DNA of 50,830 nucleotides, taken from contig JAGGUZ010000024.1 in NCBI GenBank assembly GCA_021158225.1, positions 1 to 50,830 on the forward strand, read 5' to 3'. A program made the position numbers and the translations under genes. The first letter of the stretch is position 1. Each line of letters opens with the position of its first letter. The DNA is from a bacterium. GTDB lineage: Bacteria; Patescibacteriota; Gracilibacteria; UBA1369; PNNO01. Below are positions 8,962 to 17,846 of the stretch, piece by piece. The notes beneath the pieces were generated by a model. That model worked only from the letters and a program-made list of their open reading frames with translations, was not told the DNA's origin and did no database searches.

Positions 8962-10053
8962 TGCGGTAATTGGAATTGCGAAGAGTAAGCCGAAACTACC
9001 GGAAATTGATCTTACTATTTCTGCCGCAATAAAGTCGAAATTTATTATATGCATTAAAGTAAAATTATTTAAAGAGAATAAAAGCACTAAAGGTAATGAG
9101 CTTCCAACATAGGCAAGAATAAGAGTGTTAGACATTGTTCCCATTATATCTTTTCCAACTTGCATGCCGGATTGAAACAATTCAATCCTTGTGGCGTTTT
9201 TGTTAGCCTGATGTATCTCATTAATTGATGAAGCTATTGACATGCCAACATCCATTACGGCGCCAAGTGCTCCGATTATAATGCTTGCAAAAAAGATGTG
9301 AGTAAAATTAAGATCCGGCCTATTTATATAGAGTATCCTTGCGTTTTCGCCTGAAAGTCCGGTTAATAATCCCATTTTCCCAACAATATATGCAATTGCG
9401 GCCGCACATAAAACACCAATTATTGTTCCTATAATTGCACTAAGAGCTTTTTTATTAAATCCGGCAATAAGATATATTGTAACAAATGTAACTGCGATGG
9501 ATATTAATATGGATAGCCAAAGGGGGTCGTATCCTTGAAGGGTAAAGGGAATAAGTATAAAAAATATTGCTGCTACAGTAATAACCAAACTTATAAGTGC
9601 TTTAAGACCTTTTAATTTCCCTATAAGAATAAGCCCAATCCCGAACAACAGACCAAAAATTATCATTGTGTTATTTCTTATAAAGTCTATTGCGTAACCA
9701 TCAAAAGTTCCATCTTTATATGTCTTTAAAAGGAGCATAACTTTATCCCCTTTTTTTAGATGTACATCATAAATTTGTCCTGTTAGATCGTTCACGGCTT
9801 TAAAAATAGATCCTTTGTATTCTCCTTCAAGCACTTCGTAAGTAACATTCTGAGTTGTATGAAATTGAGGATCTCCTTTTGCTGGGTTATAGAGCGGGTC
9901 GTCGTGGCTTATTTGAACTTCTTGCTCGCTAATTTCATTAACTTGTCCTTCTGCATGACTTTGTCTTACCGGTAGGTTAAGCGGATCTGCTTTAGCAAAA
10001 GCGGTTGGAGTTATAATAACGGCTAACAAAAGTGCAAATAGAATTTTTTTCAT
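8926..10053 (-). CDS. YibE/F family membrane protein
   Basis: A secreted-head, membrane-anchored protein of the YibE/F family, whose biochemical role is not settled. A signal peptide (MKKILFALLLAVIITPTAFA) leads into an extracytoplasmic beta domain of about 110 residues (GQVNEISEQEVQI, YEVLEGEYKGS, KKGDKVMLLL) and seven or eight membrane segments with the family core ALGAVMDVGMSIASSINEI and GKDIMGTMSNTLILAYVGSSLP. I start at ATG 10053, since the frame to 10077 only adds residues before the signal peptide. It diverges from queG. Its C terminus is antisense to the end of the Wzy-type gene. Confidence 0.88.
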   Translation of the reverse strand: MKKILFALLLAVIITPTAFAKADPLNLPVRQSHAEGQVNEISEQEVQISHDDPLYNPAKGDPQFHTTQNVTYEVLEGEYKGSIFKAVNDLTGQIYDVHLKKGDKVMLLLKTYKDGTFDGYAIDFIRNNTMIIFGLLFGIGLILIGKLKGLKALISLVITVAAIFFILIPFTLQGYDPLWLSILISIAVTFVTIYLIAGFNKKALSAIIGTIIGVLCAAAIAYIVGKMGLLTGLSGENARILYINRPDLNFTHIFFASIIIGALGAVMDVGMSIASSINEIHQANKNATRIELFQSGMQVGKDIMGTMSNTLILAYVGSSLPLVLLFSLNNFTLMHIINFDFIAAEIVRSISGSFGLLFAIPITALVSSFLMHRKS

Positions 10054-10126
10054 GATCTTCAAATTAGTGCCAAGCAATGGTAACTCAAGGTGGCACAGTC
10101 AATCAAGGTTATGTATATTTGAAACT

Positions 10127-11041
10127 ATGAACGAGGAAATAAAAAAATTTGCAAAAGAGCTTGGGTTTCATCTTGTTTCAATTATTCCGGCTGAATGGTT
10201 AAAAGAAGACGAAAAGTATTTAACCGAGTGGATTAAAAGTGGTTATTCCGCCGATCTTGAATACATGAAAAAGGAATTTTCCAAGAGAGCGGATCCGAAA
10301 AAAAGCTTACCGAAAGCGAAAAGCATTATTTGTCTTGCTATGAATTATTATCAAGAGCGAAAAAATAATTCAAAGGATGCAATGGTTGCCAGGTATGCAT
10401 GGGGAAAAGATTATCACGGTGTTATAGAAAAAAAATTAAAAAAATTAAGAAGATTTATTATCGAAAATTCATTAAAGAGTTTAACGAAAAAAGATTTCAA
10501 GTTATATAGTGATGCGGGTTCATTACTGGAGAGAGCGTTTGCCGCAAAAGCCGGGCTTGGTTTTATAGGGAAAAACACAATGCTTATTACAAAAGAATAT
10601 GGGTCGTGGGTTTTTCTTGCTGAAATTATTACTACATTAGAGCTTGATTATGATAATCCCAAGCCGATAAATATGTCTTGCGGGTCGTGTACCAGATGTC
10701 TGGATGCGTGTCCTACGAAGGCTTTGGGAAAGCCGTATGTTCTTGATGCGAATAAATGTATTTCTTATCAAACCATCGAGAAGAAAGGCGATGTATCTGT
10801 AAATGTGAACGATAATGTTTTCGGATGTGATATTTGTCAGAATGTTTGTCCTCATAATTGTCGTGCGAAACAAACCGATATAAAAGAATTTTTAGATTAT
10901 CGCGCTGGTCCTAATTTATGTGCTAATGAAATTGAAAATATGACGGAGGATGAGTTTGCCGAAAAATACAAAGGGTCTCCTATTAAGCGAGCCGGACTTA
11001 AAAAGCTTAAAAGTACACTAAAAAATATGCTATTATCTTAG
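10127..11041 (+). CDS. queG: Epoxyqueuosine reductase
   Basis: Cobalamin- and [4Fe-4S]-dependent enzyme that reduces epoxyqueuosine to queuosine at the wobble position of GUN-anticodon tRNAs. Two ferredoxin-type cluster motifs are plain: CGSCTRCLDACP and CDICQNVCPHNC. The N-terminal domain carries the DUF1730 features (FSKRADPKKSLPKAKSIICLAMNYY, YSDAGSLLERAFAAKAGLGFIGKN). I use ATG 10127 (304 aa) rather than the in-frame start at 10052, which extends past the divergent yibE/F start. It sits within 2 kb of a cobalamin adenosyltransferase and of folE, which makes the queuosine precursor, so the group may share a theme. Confidence 0.94.
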   Translation: MNEEIKKFAKELGFHLVSIIPAEWLKEDEKYLTEWIKSGYSADLEYMKKEFSKRADPKKSLPKAKSIICLAMNYYQERKNNSKDAMVARYAWGKDYHGVIEKKLKKLRRFIIENSLKSLTKKDFKLYSDAGSLLERAFAAKAGLGFIGKNTMLITKEYGSWVFLAEIITTLELDYDNPKPINMSCGSCTRCLDACPTKALGKPYVLDANKCISYQTIEKKGDVSVNVNDNVFGCDICQNVCPHNCRAKQTDIKEFLDYRAGPNLCANEIENMTEDEFAEKYKGSPIKRAGLKKLKSTLKNMLLS

Positions 11042-11062
11042 TTGTCTTAACAAATAATCACA

Positions 11063-11440
11063 ATGAAAAAATACTTATCCATTTCTGCTAATATTATTCT
11101 AATCCTTATAGGTCTTTTAGGGCTTCATACACCATATGTAGTCGATTTTGTTATTGCAATAGGACTTGGAGGGTTCATGGATAATGCCTTGCTTCAGCCA
11201 CTTTTTATAGGTTTTGTAATTCTTGCTATCTACGCACAATTTAATAAAGCAAAGGAGACTTTAAGTTTTATGCCTCTTATTTTGGAATTTGTTGTCGGTA
11301 TAGTCGCATTTCTTTTTATTTTCCCGTTTAAGAATCTTATTGTTGGATATATTTCACTTGGATTGATTGTTTATTTGATGATTGCTCCGGTTATAAATAA
11401 GCAACTTCAAAAAAAGAAAGTTGTTAAAATAAAAGCTTAG
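11063..11440 (+). CDS. Four-helix membrane protein, unknown function
   Basis: A 125-residue hydrophobic protein with about four membrane segments (ISANIILILIGLLGL, PLFIGFVILAIYA, FVVGIVAFLFIF, YISLGLIVYLMIA) and a basic tail ending QKKKVVKIKA. It follows queG by 21 bases and is probably co-transcribed. The general shape resembles small MerC-like transporters, but no metal-binding cysteines are present, so I do not assign that function. Its TAG overlaps the convergent adenosyltransferase stop by 4 bases. Confidence 0.7.
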   Translation: MKKYLSISANIILILIGLLGLHTPYVVDFVIAIGLGGFMDNALLQPLFIGFVILAIYAQFNKAKETLSFMPLILEFVVGIVAFLFIFPFKNLIVGYISLGLIVYLMIAPVINKQLQKKKVVKIKA

Positions 11441-11952
11441 ACAATAATGTCTATATCGTTATTCGCTTTTCTTGCGAGCATAAAAAGCAAGTCTGAAAGT
11501 CTGTTTAAATAAGGGATTGCAAGTTTAAAAATATCCTCGTTTTTTGCGAGATCTATGCATGTTCTTTCCGCTCTTCTACATATTGTTCTTGCTAAATGTA
11601 ATGTGCTTGCTAAAGTTGTTCCACCTGGGATTATAAAATTTTCAAGTGGCATCAGCAAAGCATTTGTCTCATCTATAATCAGTTCAAGTTTTGCTATTTT
11701 GCTATTATCGAATTTTGGTAGTTTTTTGTCACATAAAGAAATATAGGATGATAATAAAAAAAGGTCGCGCTGTATGTCTTGTAAAATATTTTTTAAATTT
11801 TCATCTTTTGAAAAAGAAATTGCAAGTCCGATTGAGGAGTTGAGCTCATCTATATCTCCATGCGCACAGACACGAATAGAGTTTTTTGGAACTCGTTTCC
11901 CATTGCATAATAAAGTGGTTCCATCGTCGCCGGTTTTGGTGTAAATTTTCAT
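11437..11952 (-). CDS. PduO-type cob(I)alamin adenosyltransferase
   Basis: Transfers the adenosyl group of ATP to reduced cobalamin, giving adenosylcobalamin. The 171 residues match the PduO/CobA2 family: the N-terminal KIYTKTGDDGTTLL ATP loop, the DELNSSIGLA helix, and ARTICRRAERTCIDLA with the conserved Arg and Glu residues, then YLNRLSDLLFMLAR. The four-helix bundle is complete. A TATCAT -10-like box ends 6 bases before the ATG, so the mRNA may be leaderless. No adenosylcobalamin-dependent mutase or reductase is present in the window; QueG nearby uses cobalamin but not the adenosyl form. Confidence 0.93.
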   Translation of the reverse strand: MKIYTKTGDDGTTLLCNGKRVPKNSIRVCAHGDIDELNSSIGLAISFSKDENLKNILQDIQRDLFLLSSYISLCDKKLPKFDNSKIAKLELIIDETNALLMPLENFIIPGGTTLASTLHLARTICRRAERTCIDLAKNEDIFKLAIPYLNRLSDLLFMLARKANNDIDIIV

Positions 11953-12043
11953 GTGGAAATGATACCATAGCTTCTCGTGGAAATAAAAATCTGGTAAAAA
12001 TTGGTTTGCTCTGGCACAATGTAACTCGGTTTTAATATTTTAA

Positions 12044-12607
12044 ATGAAAATTATGGATATAGAAAAATTAAAGAATGTAGGCAAGGATTTTTTATTGGCG
12101 CTTGATGATGATTTAACAAGAGAAGGTCTTTTAGATACGCCAAATCGTTTTGCTACCGCGTGTGAAAAACTTTATTCCGGTTATGGGAAAAAACCTGAAG
12201 ATGTAATGAGAGTTTTTGATGATGAAAATTATGACGAGATGATTGTTGTAAAAGATATTGAATTTTACAGCACATGCGAACATCACATTCTTCCTTTTTA
12301 CGGGAAGGCTCATATTGGATATATCCCTAACGGAAAAATTGCGGGTATTTCAAAATTGCCCAGGATTGTAGAAATATTTGCGAGGAGATTGCAAAATCAA
12401 GAAAGACTTACTTCTCAAATTGCGGATACTATGGATAAACTTTTAAAGCCAAAGGGTGTTGGAGTAATTCTTGAAGCAAAACATCTTTGTATGATGGCAA
12501 GAGGAATTGAAAAGCAAAATACGGTTGTTACAACATCGGCTTTAACCGGACTTTTTAAAAGCAATATGAACACAAGAACAGAATTTTTAAGACATATTGA
12601 ACGTTAA
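12044..12607 (+). CDS. folE: GTP cyclohydrolase I
   Basis: Converts GTP to 7,8-dihydroneopterin triphosphate, the first step to folates and also to queuosine. The 187 residues include TCEHHILPFYGKAHIGYIP (zinc Cys and His ligands), GISKLPRIVEIFARRLQNQERLTSQIA and KHLCMMARGIEKQNTVVTTSAL (third zinc ligand and GTP site). It could start at ATG 12044 or three codons later. It is followed one base after its stop by recR and is near queG, so a queuosine rather than folate role is possible; no other pathway gene is in view to decide. Confidence 0.96.
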   Translation: MKIMDIEKLKNVGKDFLLALDDDLTREGLLDTPNRFATACEKLYSGYGKKPEDVMRVFDDENYDEMIVVKDIEFYSTCEHHILPFYGKAHIGYIPNGKIAGISKLPRIVEIFARRLQNQERLTSQIADTMDKLLKPKGVGVILEAKHLCMMARGIEKQNTVVTTSALTGLFKSNMNTRTEFLRHIER

Positions 12608-12608
12608 T

Positions 12609-13205
12609 ATGCTTCCATCTTCACTGCAAAAATTGATTGATGAGCTTGCAAAGCTTCCCGGGATAGGTCCGAAAACTGCTCAAAGGCTTGCTGTACATTT
12701 GTTAAGATCTCCGAATTCAAGAATAAAACCTCTTGGGGAAGCCCTTCTGTCACTTAAAGACGGACTTTCTTTTTGTGAGGAATGTTGGTATGTGACAGAA
12801 ACATCACCATGCAATATCTGCAGTGATGAGTCTCGCGATAAGACAAAAGTTTGTGTAGTCGAAGAAGTGCTTGATGTTGTTGCGATCGAGAAAACAGGTA
12901 AATATAAAGGACTTTATCATGTGCTTCATGGAGTTTTATCTCCAATTGATGGGGTCTCTGCGGATCAGCTTAAAATAGCTGAACTATTTAATCGCTTGGA
13001 TAGGCATCCGGAAATTAAGGAGATTGTGCTTGCAACAAATCCAAGTTTGGAAGGTGAAGCTACAGCGCTTTATATCCAAAAATATTTGGAAGGCAAAAAT
13101 ATCGCTATTACCAGAATAGCAAGAGGGTTGCCTATTGGGGCAGACTTAGAATATGCCGACTCGGTGACTCTTGGGAAAGCTCTTTTAAATCGAACGGATT
13201 ATTAG
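12609..13205 (+). CDS. recR: Recombination mediator RecR
   Basis: Toroidal DNA-repair protein that works with RecF/RecO to load RecA at gaps. The 198 residues hold the helix-hairpin-helix LIDELAKLPGIGPKTAQRLAVHLL, the four-Cys zinc motif (CEEC...CNIC) and a Toprim domain with VCVVEEVLDVVAIE and LATNPSLEGEATALYI. I choose ATG 12609, matching the usual family start, over the in-frame TTG at 12597 inside folE. The last 74 bases overlap the convergent ispE gene. Confidence 0.96.
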   Translation: MLPSSLQKLIDELAKLPGIGPKTAQRLAVHLLRSPNSRIKPLGEALLSLKDGLSFCEECWYVTETSPCNICSDESRDKTKVCVVEEVLDVVAIEKTGKYKGLYHVLHGVLSPIDGVSADQLKIAELFNRLDRHPEIKEIVLATNPSLEGEATALYIQKYLEGKNIAITRIARGLPIGADLEYADSVTLGKALLNRTDY

Positions 13206-13908
13206 AGATTGTAAAAATTGCTGTTCCACTTCCGCATAAAACTTGGTTTTTTGGAGTTTTTCCGAAATCGTTATGCATTAATTCCGAGGTTTTATTAAAA
13301 TTTCCCGATTTTATTTCTTCTATCATTTTATTTGTTTTATTTATTTGTTTCCCGCATAGAGATAAATCTAAATTTTTATACATATTTTTAGTTTTTTTTC
13401 TCTCTTTTGGGATTATTAAAATTTTATAAAAACTTTCTAATTTTATATTTGGCAGGATTGTAATCTTTTCGCCGTAATGTTCTCCGAGTGCCGTACCGGG
13501 TTCGATAAAAAATGGCACATCTATTCCTATATTACTGCCTATTTCCCTTAGCTTATCGCTTGAAAAACCAAGATTCTCAATTTTATTTAAAGCTCTTAAT
13601 ATTGTTCCTGCGTTACTGCTCCCTCCTCCAAGTCCGGCACCAATCGGAATATTTTTTTTAATAATTATTTTATATTTTTTTAATAATTTTAATTGTTTTA
13701 TTACGGATGTAATTGTGTTTTTTTTAGGGTTGATAAGATTAGCTTCTTCTCCTTCAAAAATTACTGAGTTTTTTGTCGATTCTTCAATGGAAATTTCATC
13801 GTAAAGTGGAATTTTTTGCAAAATGGTTTTAATAAAATGATATCCGTTTTTATCTTGTCCAAGGATATCAAGTGCAAGATTTACTTTTGCATATGATTTA
13901 AATATCAC
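13132..13908 (-). CDS. ispE: 4-diphosphocytidyl-2-C-methyl-D-erythritol kinase
   Basis: GHMP kinase of the MEP isoprenoid pathway, phosphorylating CDP-methylerythritol. The start motif FKSYAKVNLALDILG, the ATP loop IPIGAGLGGGSSNAGTILRAL and the C-terminal GSGTAIFTI are all present. I place the start at GTG 13908, which shares bases with the TGA of ispDF (GTGA), a typical coupled overlap. The frame upstream to 14022 lies inside ispDF and is not family-like. At 258 residues it is a little short. Its last 24 codons or so are antisense to recR. With ispDF it supplies three consecutive MEP steps. Confidence 0.92.
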   Translation of the reverse strand: MIFKSYAKVNLALDILGQDKNGYHFIKTILQKIPLYDEISIEESTKNSVIFEGEEANLINPKKNTITSVIKQLKLLKKYKIIIKKNIPIGAGLGGGSSNAGTILRALNKIENLGFSSDKLREIGSNIGIDVPFFIEPGTALGEHYGEKITILPNIKLESFYKILIIPKERKKTKNMYKNLDLSLCGKQINKTNKMIEEIKSGNFNKTSELMHNDFGKTPKNQVLCGSGTAIFTISNNPFDLKELSQESPSRHILSLPQ

Positions 13909-15083
13909 GCTTTTTTTATTGTTACTATACTGTATGCTTGTATTGCCTTGCCTTTGCCAAATGGAGTTAAATTTTCTCCGCTTGTTGCCGTAATGCCAAC
14001 TCTTTGTATTGGAATATCGCATGCCTTGGCAATTTTTTCGCGCATTTTTTTGCTGTATAAATCTATTTTAGGGTGTTTTGCTTCAATCATAACGCCTATG
14101 TTATTTACTTTATATTTTTTTCTACGGACTTTCTTAACAATTTTTTCAAGGTAAATTATGCTGTTTCTAATTTTCTTTTTTTTGCACCAATTGTTTGCAA
14201 AAGCTCCAAGAGATTTTTCTCCTATTGCTTGCAAGAGTCCATTGCAAATGGCGTGAACAATAACATCCCCGTCCGAGTTTGCTTTCATTCTTTTTTCATC
14301 CGGTATGAAAATTCCACCGAGTGTAAGTCCTTTTTTATTACTAAATTCATGGCTGTCTTGTCCAAGTCCTACTATATAGTCGTCGGGGAGATCTCCAAGA
14401 ATATGCTTTACCTGTTCATAGTCGGTTTGTGTGGTTATTTTTATATTATTTAAAGAGGCAGGGATATGAGAAACCTTCATTCCTGCGGTTTCAAAAAGTG
14501 ATGATTCGTCAGTCATATCAGCATATTTACTGCCGACTTTAACTAAAGCTTCAATAAATTTTTCATATATAAAACATTGAGGTGTTTGAGCCTTCGCAAA
14601 TTTATTTCTATCGTGAGTTTTTACAATATATTTTTTGCTTATTTCTTTTAGAGTTGAAGTTAAAGGTTCTATAACCGTGCAGGCGCCTGTTTTTTTCGCT
14701 TTTTTAATGCATAAAGAAATCTCATCAAAATGTACTATTGGATTTGCTCCGTTATGAATAACCAAAATATCTTTTTTCTTAGATTTTAAATATTTTTTAC
14801 AATAATTTATTCCTGCAAGAACACTTTGTGCTCTGGATTTACCTCCAATAACAATTTTTACTCTGTTTTTTTTCGACGAGAAAAAAGTTCGTACTATTTT
14901 TTTTGCGTCTTTATTGATTTTTTTATTAACAACAAGAATTAAATTTTCTATTTCCGGATGATCGTAAAAATTGCTGATTGTATGGTATAAAACGGGTTTT
15001 CCAGAAATCGGAAGCAGTAATTTTGGAGTTTTTCCTTCCATTCTTTTACTATTTCCTCCAGCGACAATGATTGCTATAGCCAT
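13905..15083 (-). CDS. ispDF: Bifunctional IspD/IspF (MEP cytidylyltransferase / MECDP synthase)
   Basis: A 392-residue fusion. Residues 1-225 are IspD, joining CTP and methylerythritol phosphate (AIIVAGGNSKRMEGKTPKLLLPISGKPVLYHTI nucleotide loop; TPQCF; TDESSLFE). Residues about 235-392 are IspF, making the cyclodiphosphate (GLGQDSHEF metal ligands; SDGDVIVHAICNGLLQAIGE; GITATSGENLTPFGKG). IspE, encoded downstream, acts between the two activities, so the coupled pair gives a compact three-step unit. IspDF fusions are known from several bacterial groups. Both active sites look intact, and the gene ends with TGA. Confidence 0.95.
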   Translation of the reverse strand: MAIAIIVAGGNSKRMEGKTPKLLLPISGKPVLYHTISNFYDHPEIENLILVVNKKINKDAKKIVRTFFSSKKNRVKIVIGGKSRAQSVLAGINYCKKYLKSKKKDILVIHNGANPIVHFDEISLCIKKAKKTGACTVIEPLTSTLKEISKKYIVKTHDRNKFAKAQTPQCFIYEKFIEALVKVGSKYADMTDESSLFETAGMKVSHIPASLNNIKITTQTDYEQVKHILGDLPDDYIVGLGQDSHEFSNKKGLTLGGIFIPDEKRMKANSDGDVIVHAICNGLLQAIGEKSLGAFANNWCKKKKIRNSIIYLEKIVKKVRRKKYKVNNIGVMIEAKHPKIDLYSKKMREKIAKACDIPIQRVGITATSGENLTPFGKGKAIQAYSIVTIKKA

Positions 15084-15115
15084 AAAAAGTTTTTATAAGT
15101 TTACTTGTCTATTGT

Positions 15116-15155
15116 AAAAAAAAGCCCCGCTAAGAGCAATGGACTTTAGCGGGGG
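15116..15155 (-). terminator. Rho-independent terminator after the 83-aa membrane protein
   Basis: On the minus strand a nine-pair stem (CCCCGCTAA with TTAGCGGGG) is followed by a T-run (A-run at 15116-15123 on the plus strand). It begins 4 bases after the 15159 stop codon and separates that gene from ispDF. Confidence 0.9.
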
Positions 15156-15158
15156 AAA

Positions 15159-15410
15159 CTACTCCTGCTTGTTTTTGCTAGTCTTGTTGAACAACGGAAA
15201 AAGCAAAAAATACACTAATATCCCGATATTTGGGATAAACAAGTATTGGCTCGGGACATCCTTTACAAGCATATAGCTTTGTATAAGAAAGTTGAGCCCG
15301 ATAATCACAGCGCCCCACGCTATCAATCTATCTAGAAACACAAAGATAGGGAGGCTCGCCATAAAGGCGACAAGACCGATGAGTGCGAAATTAAAAGCGA
15401 TCTCTTGCAT
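15159..15410 (-). CDS. Small two- to three-helix membrane protein, unknown function
   Basis: An 83-residue hydrophobic protein with membrane segments around residues 8-26 (ALIGLVAFMASLPIFVFL), 30-50 and 58-75, and a short charged tail NKTSKNKQE. A good AGGAGA ribosome site precedes the ATG (TCTCCT on the plus strand at about 15418), which is unusual in this Shine-Dalgarno-poor region. A strong terminator follows immediately, so expression as its own short transcript or as the last gene after nnrD is likely. No family was recognised. Confidence 0.7.
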   Translation of the reverse strand: MQEIAFNFALIGLVAFMASLPIFVFLDRLIAWGAVIIGLNFLIQSYMLVKDVPSQYLFIPNIGILVYFLLFPLFNKTSKNKQE

Positions 15411-15451
15411 TCTTGGTCTCCTTTCAATGAGCAGAAGTAAGGGAACGCATG

Positions 15452-16327
15452 CTACCGAAGAATTTGTTTAATTGCAAATGGAAGTTCAAGTGCTAAATCT
15501 GTTGCGCTAAAACAGTAATCTTTTTGTTTGTATAAGTAATCTCCCGTGTAGCCTACAACGAATGCACCTATTTTACATGCTTCATAAGGTGTTGCTCCTT
15601 GGGCAATCATAGATGCAATTACACCGGCAAGAACATCTCCGCTTCCACCTACGGTAAGTCCGGCGTTCCCATTCCCGTTAAATGTAATATCTCCATCCGA
15701 TGAAGCAATTATATCGATTGGACTTTTTAGCAATATGGAAATTTTCATCTCTGTGGCTATTGTCCGTACAAATTTAACTAATTCTTCGGTTCCGTGTAAG
15801 TCTTTAAGGGTTTTTAGTGTCAAATTCTCGAATTCATTTTTATGTGGGCATACAACAATAGGCTGGCTTAAAGGAACTTCTTTAACATGTTTTAAAACTT
15901 CTATCGCTGTTGAATCAAGAACTGTCGGGATTTGAAGTCCCTCTATAAGCTCCAATATGGCTCTTACCGTAACTTCTCTGTCATACATTCCAGGACCTAT
16001 AAGAACGCTGTCGCATTTTGTTGAAAATTCCAATATCTCTCTAACACCTGCATGTGTTAAATATTGTCCGGGAAATTTTTTAACGATAAAATCAGGATAA
16101 AGACTTCTTGTAACATCAAAATTTGATTCAGGTACAAACAAATACACAAGATCCGCTCCCGAATAAAGAGCCCCGAGTGCACTTAAAAGTGGTGCGCCAT
16201 AATACTCAATGCTTCCCCCTACAATCAGGACTTTCCCATTTAAACCTTTATGAGAATTACGATCCCGTATAGGAAAAACTTTGCGAATATGACTGCGTTT
16301 TAATAGTTTCCCTGATTTCATTTGCAC
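15452..16327 (-). CDS. nnrD: ADP-dependent NAD(P)H-hydrate dehydratase
   Basis: Repairs NAD(P)H damaged by hydration, using ADP (or ATP). The 291-residue ribokinase-like fold shows GKVLIVGGSIEYYGAPLLSALGALYSGADLV near the N terminus, the VCPHKNEFENL segment and NAGLTVGGSGDVLAGVIASMIAQG, the anion-hole and catalytic Asp loop of the family. The NnrE epimerase domain often fused in bacteria is absent here. The gene lies downstream of enolase in the same direction, 52 bases apart. Confidence 0.93.
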   Translation of the reverse strand: MQMKSGKLLKRSHIRKVFPIRDRNSHKGLNGKVLIVGGSIEYYGAPLLSALGALYSGADLVYLFVPESNFDVTRSLYPDFIVKKFPGQYLTHAGVREILEFSTKCDSVLIGPGMYDREVTVRAILELIEGLQIPTVLDSTAIEVLKHVKEVPLSQPIVVCPHKNEFENLTLKTLKDLHGTEELVKFVRTIATEMKISILLKSPIDIIASSDGDITFNGNGNAGLTVGGSGDVLAGVIASMIAQGATPYEACKIGAFVVGYTGDYLYKQKDYCFSATDLALELPFAIKQILR

Positions 16328-16379
16328 AATTTTTTACAGTCATTTGCAATTATATGTATAAAACTGTTCTTAGCACAAG

Positions 16380-17654
16380 TTAATCTAATGTTCCTGTATA
16401 TATAGCTTTGTTTCCCAAGTGTTCTTCAATGCGAAGTAATTGGTTGTATTTTGAAATTCTTTCCGTTCTACAAAGCGATCCTGTTTTAATTTGTCCGGTC
16501 TCCATTGCAACAACAAAATCTGCGATTGTTGTGTCTTCGGTTTCTCCGCTTCTGTGCGAAACAACCGATGTCCATTTGGCCTCTTTTGCTGTTTTAACTG
16601 TTTCTATGGTTTCGGTTAATGTCCCGATTTGATTTAATTTAATTAAAATTGAATTTGCCGCTTTCATATCAATACCTTTTTTAAGTCTCTTTACATTTGT
16701 TACGAAAAGATCATCTCCAACGATTTGTATCTTACTTCCTTGTCTTTCTTGTTGGATAACCCATCCGTCCCAATCATCTTCTGCAAGACCGTCTTCGATT
16801 GAAACAAGCGGATATTTTGCAAGTAATTTATCATAGTAATCAATCATTTCATGACTATTTAATTCTTGAGGCGTTCCGTCAACTTTAATCATATATTTAG
16901 CCTTTTCTTTGTTGTAAAATTCACTTGCTGCCGGATCGATAGCAAGCATGATATTTTCTCCCGCTTTATAGCCGGCTTTTCCAATGGCTTCAACGATTAA
17001 ATCAAAAGCCGCTTCATTATGTGGGAGATTAGGCGCAAATCCTCCTTCGTCTCCTACTCCTGTTCCCAATTTATGTTCTTTTAATATACCTTTAAGTGTG
17101 TGAAAAATTTCAGATCCCCATCTGAGTCCTTCGCTAAACGAACTTGCTCCAGTAGGCATAATTATAAATTCTTGTATATCAAGACCACTATCAGCATGTT
17201 TTCCACCGTTCATAATATTCATCATTGGTGTTGGCATTCTTTTTGCATCCGGATTTAAATATTCAAAAAGGAATTGTCCTTTTGAATTTGCTGCCAAGCG
17301 AGCGCAAGCAAGAGATATGCCCAGAATTGCATTTGCTCCCAATCTGCCTTTGTTTTCTGTCCCATCAAGTTCAATTAATTTTTTGTCCAATCCTTCTTGA
17401 TCGTAAATATCGTGCCCTAGCACAGATGGTTTTATTATATCATTTACATTTGATACAGCTTTTAGAACTCCTTTTCCTAGATATTTCGATGGATCTTCAT
17501 CTCTAAGTTCAACAGCTTCATGAATTCCGGTTGAAGCTCCGCTTGGAACAATTGCGCGAGCAAAATTATCTTCACTGAAAATATCGACCTCGACAGTTGG
17601 ATTACCACGTGAATCAAGGACTTGACGTGCATGAACATCTTTAATTATAGCCAT
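16380..17654 (-). CDS. eno: Enolase
   Basis: Interconverts 2-phosphoglycerate and phosphoenolpyruvate. The 424 residues show [15 protein letters not shown], the mobile-loop and metal segments ([22 protein letters not shown]), the metal ligands in [13 protein letters not shown] and VGDDLFVTN, and [19 protein letters not shown]. The C-terminal motif reads [20 protein letters not shown] where GAPSRSER is more usual, a mild variation. A TATAAT box at 17667-17672 ends 12 bases before the ATG, so the 5' leader is very short. It would accept 2-phosphoglycerate produced by the glycerate kinase encoded at 40620. Confidence 0.97.
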   Translation of the reverse strand: MAIIKDVHARQVLDSRGNPTVEVDIFSEDNFARAIVPSGASTGIHEAVELRDEDPSKYLGKGVLKAVSNVNDIIKPSVLGHDIYDQEGLDKKLIELDGTENKGRLGANAILGISLACARLAANSKGQFLFEYLNPDAKRMPTPMMNIMNGGKHADSGLDIQEFIIMPTGASSFSEGLRWGSEIFHTLKGILKEHKLGTGVGDEGGFAPNLPHNEAAFDLIVEAIGKAGYKAGENIMLAIDPAASEFYNKEKAKYMIKVDGTPQELNSHEMIDYYDKLLAKYPLVSIEDGLAEDDWDGWVIQQERQGSKIQIVGDDLFVTNVKRLKKGIDMKAANSILIKLNQIGTLTETIETVKTAKEAKWTSVVSHRSGETEDTTIADFVVAMETGQIKTGSLCRTERISKYNQLLRIEEHLGNKAIYTGTLD

Positions 17655-17846
17655 AATAATAAGGAGATTATAATTTGAAACACCTAAGTAACCGTAATAC
17701 TAAACCTAAAAAAACTCAAGCTTTTGCCTTATTGGTAAAAATCGAGTACAATTTGTCCCGGAGATGAGCTTTGTGAGATTCTTTGCGAGCTTAAGAGTAA
17801 GCCGGTATAAGCGAAGGCAAACTCCTTTTAATTTAACCGATATACT

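Noticed and set aside
13905-13907. UGA recoded as glycine (Gracilibacteria-type code)
   Set aside because: No gene in the window carries an in-frame UGA, and the ispDF UGA falls at the natural IspF end.
13908-14022. Longer N terminus for IspE
   Set aside because: The 38 extra residues lie inside ispDF and are not family-like; GTG at 13908 overlaps the ispDF TGA exactly.
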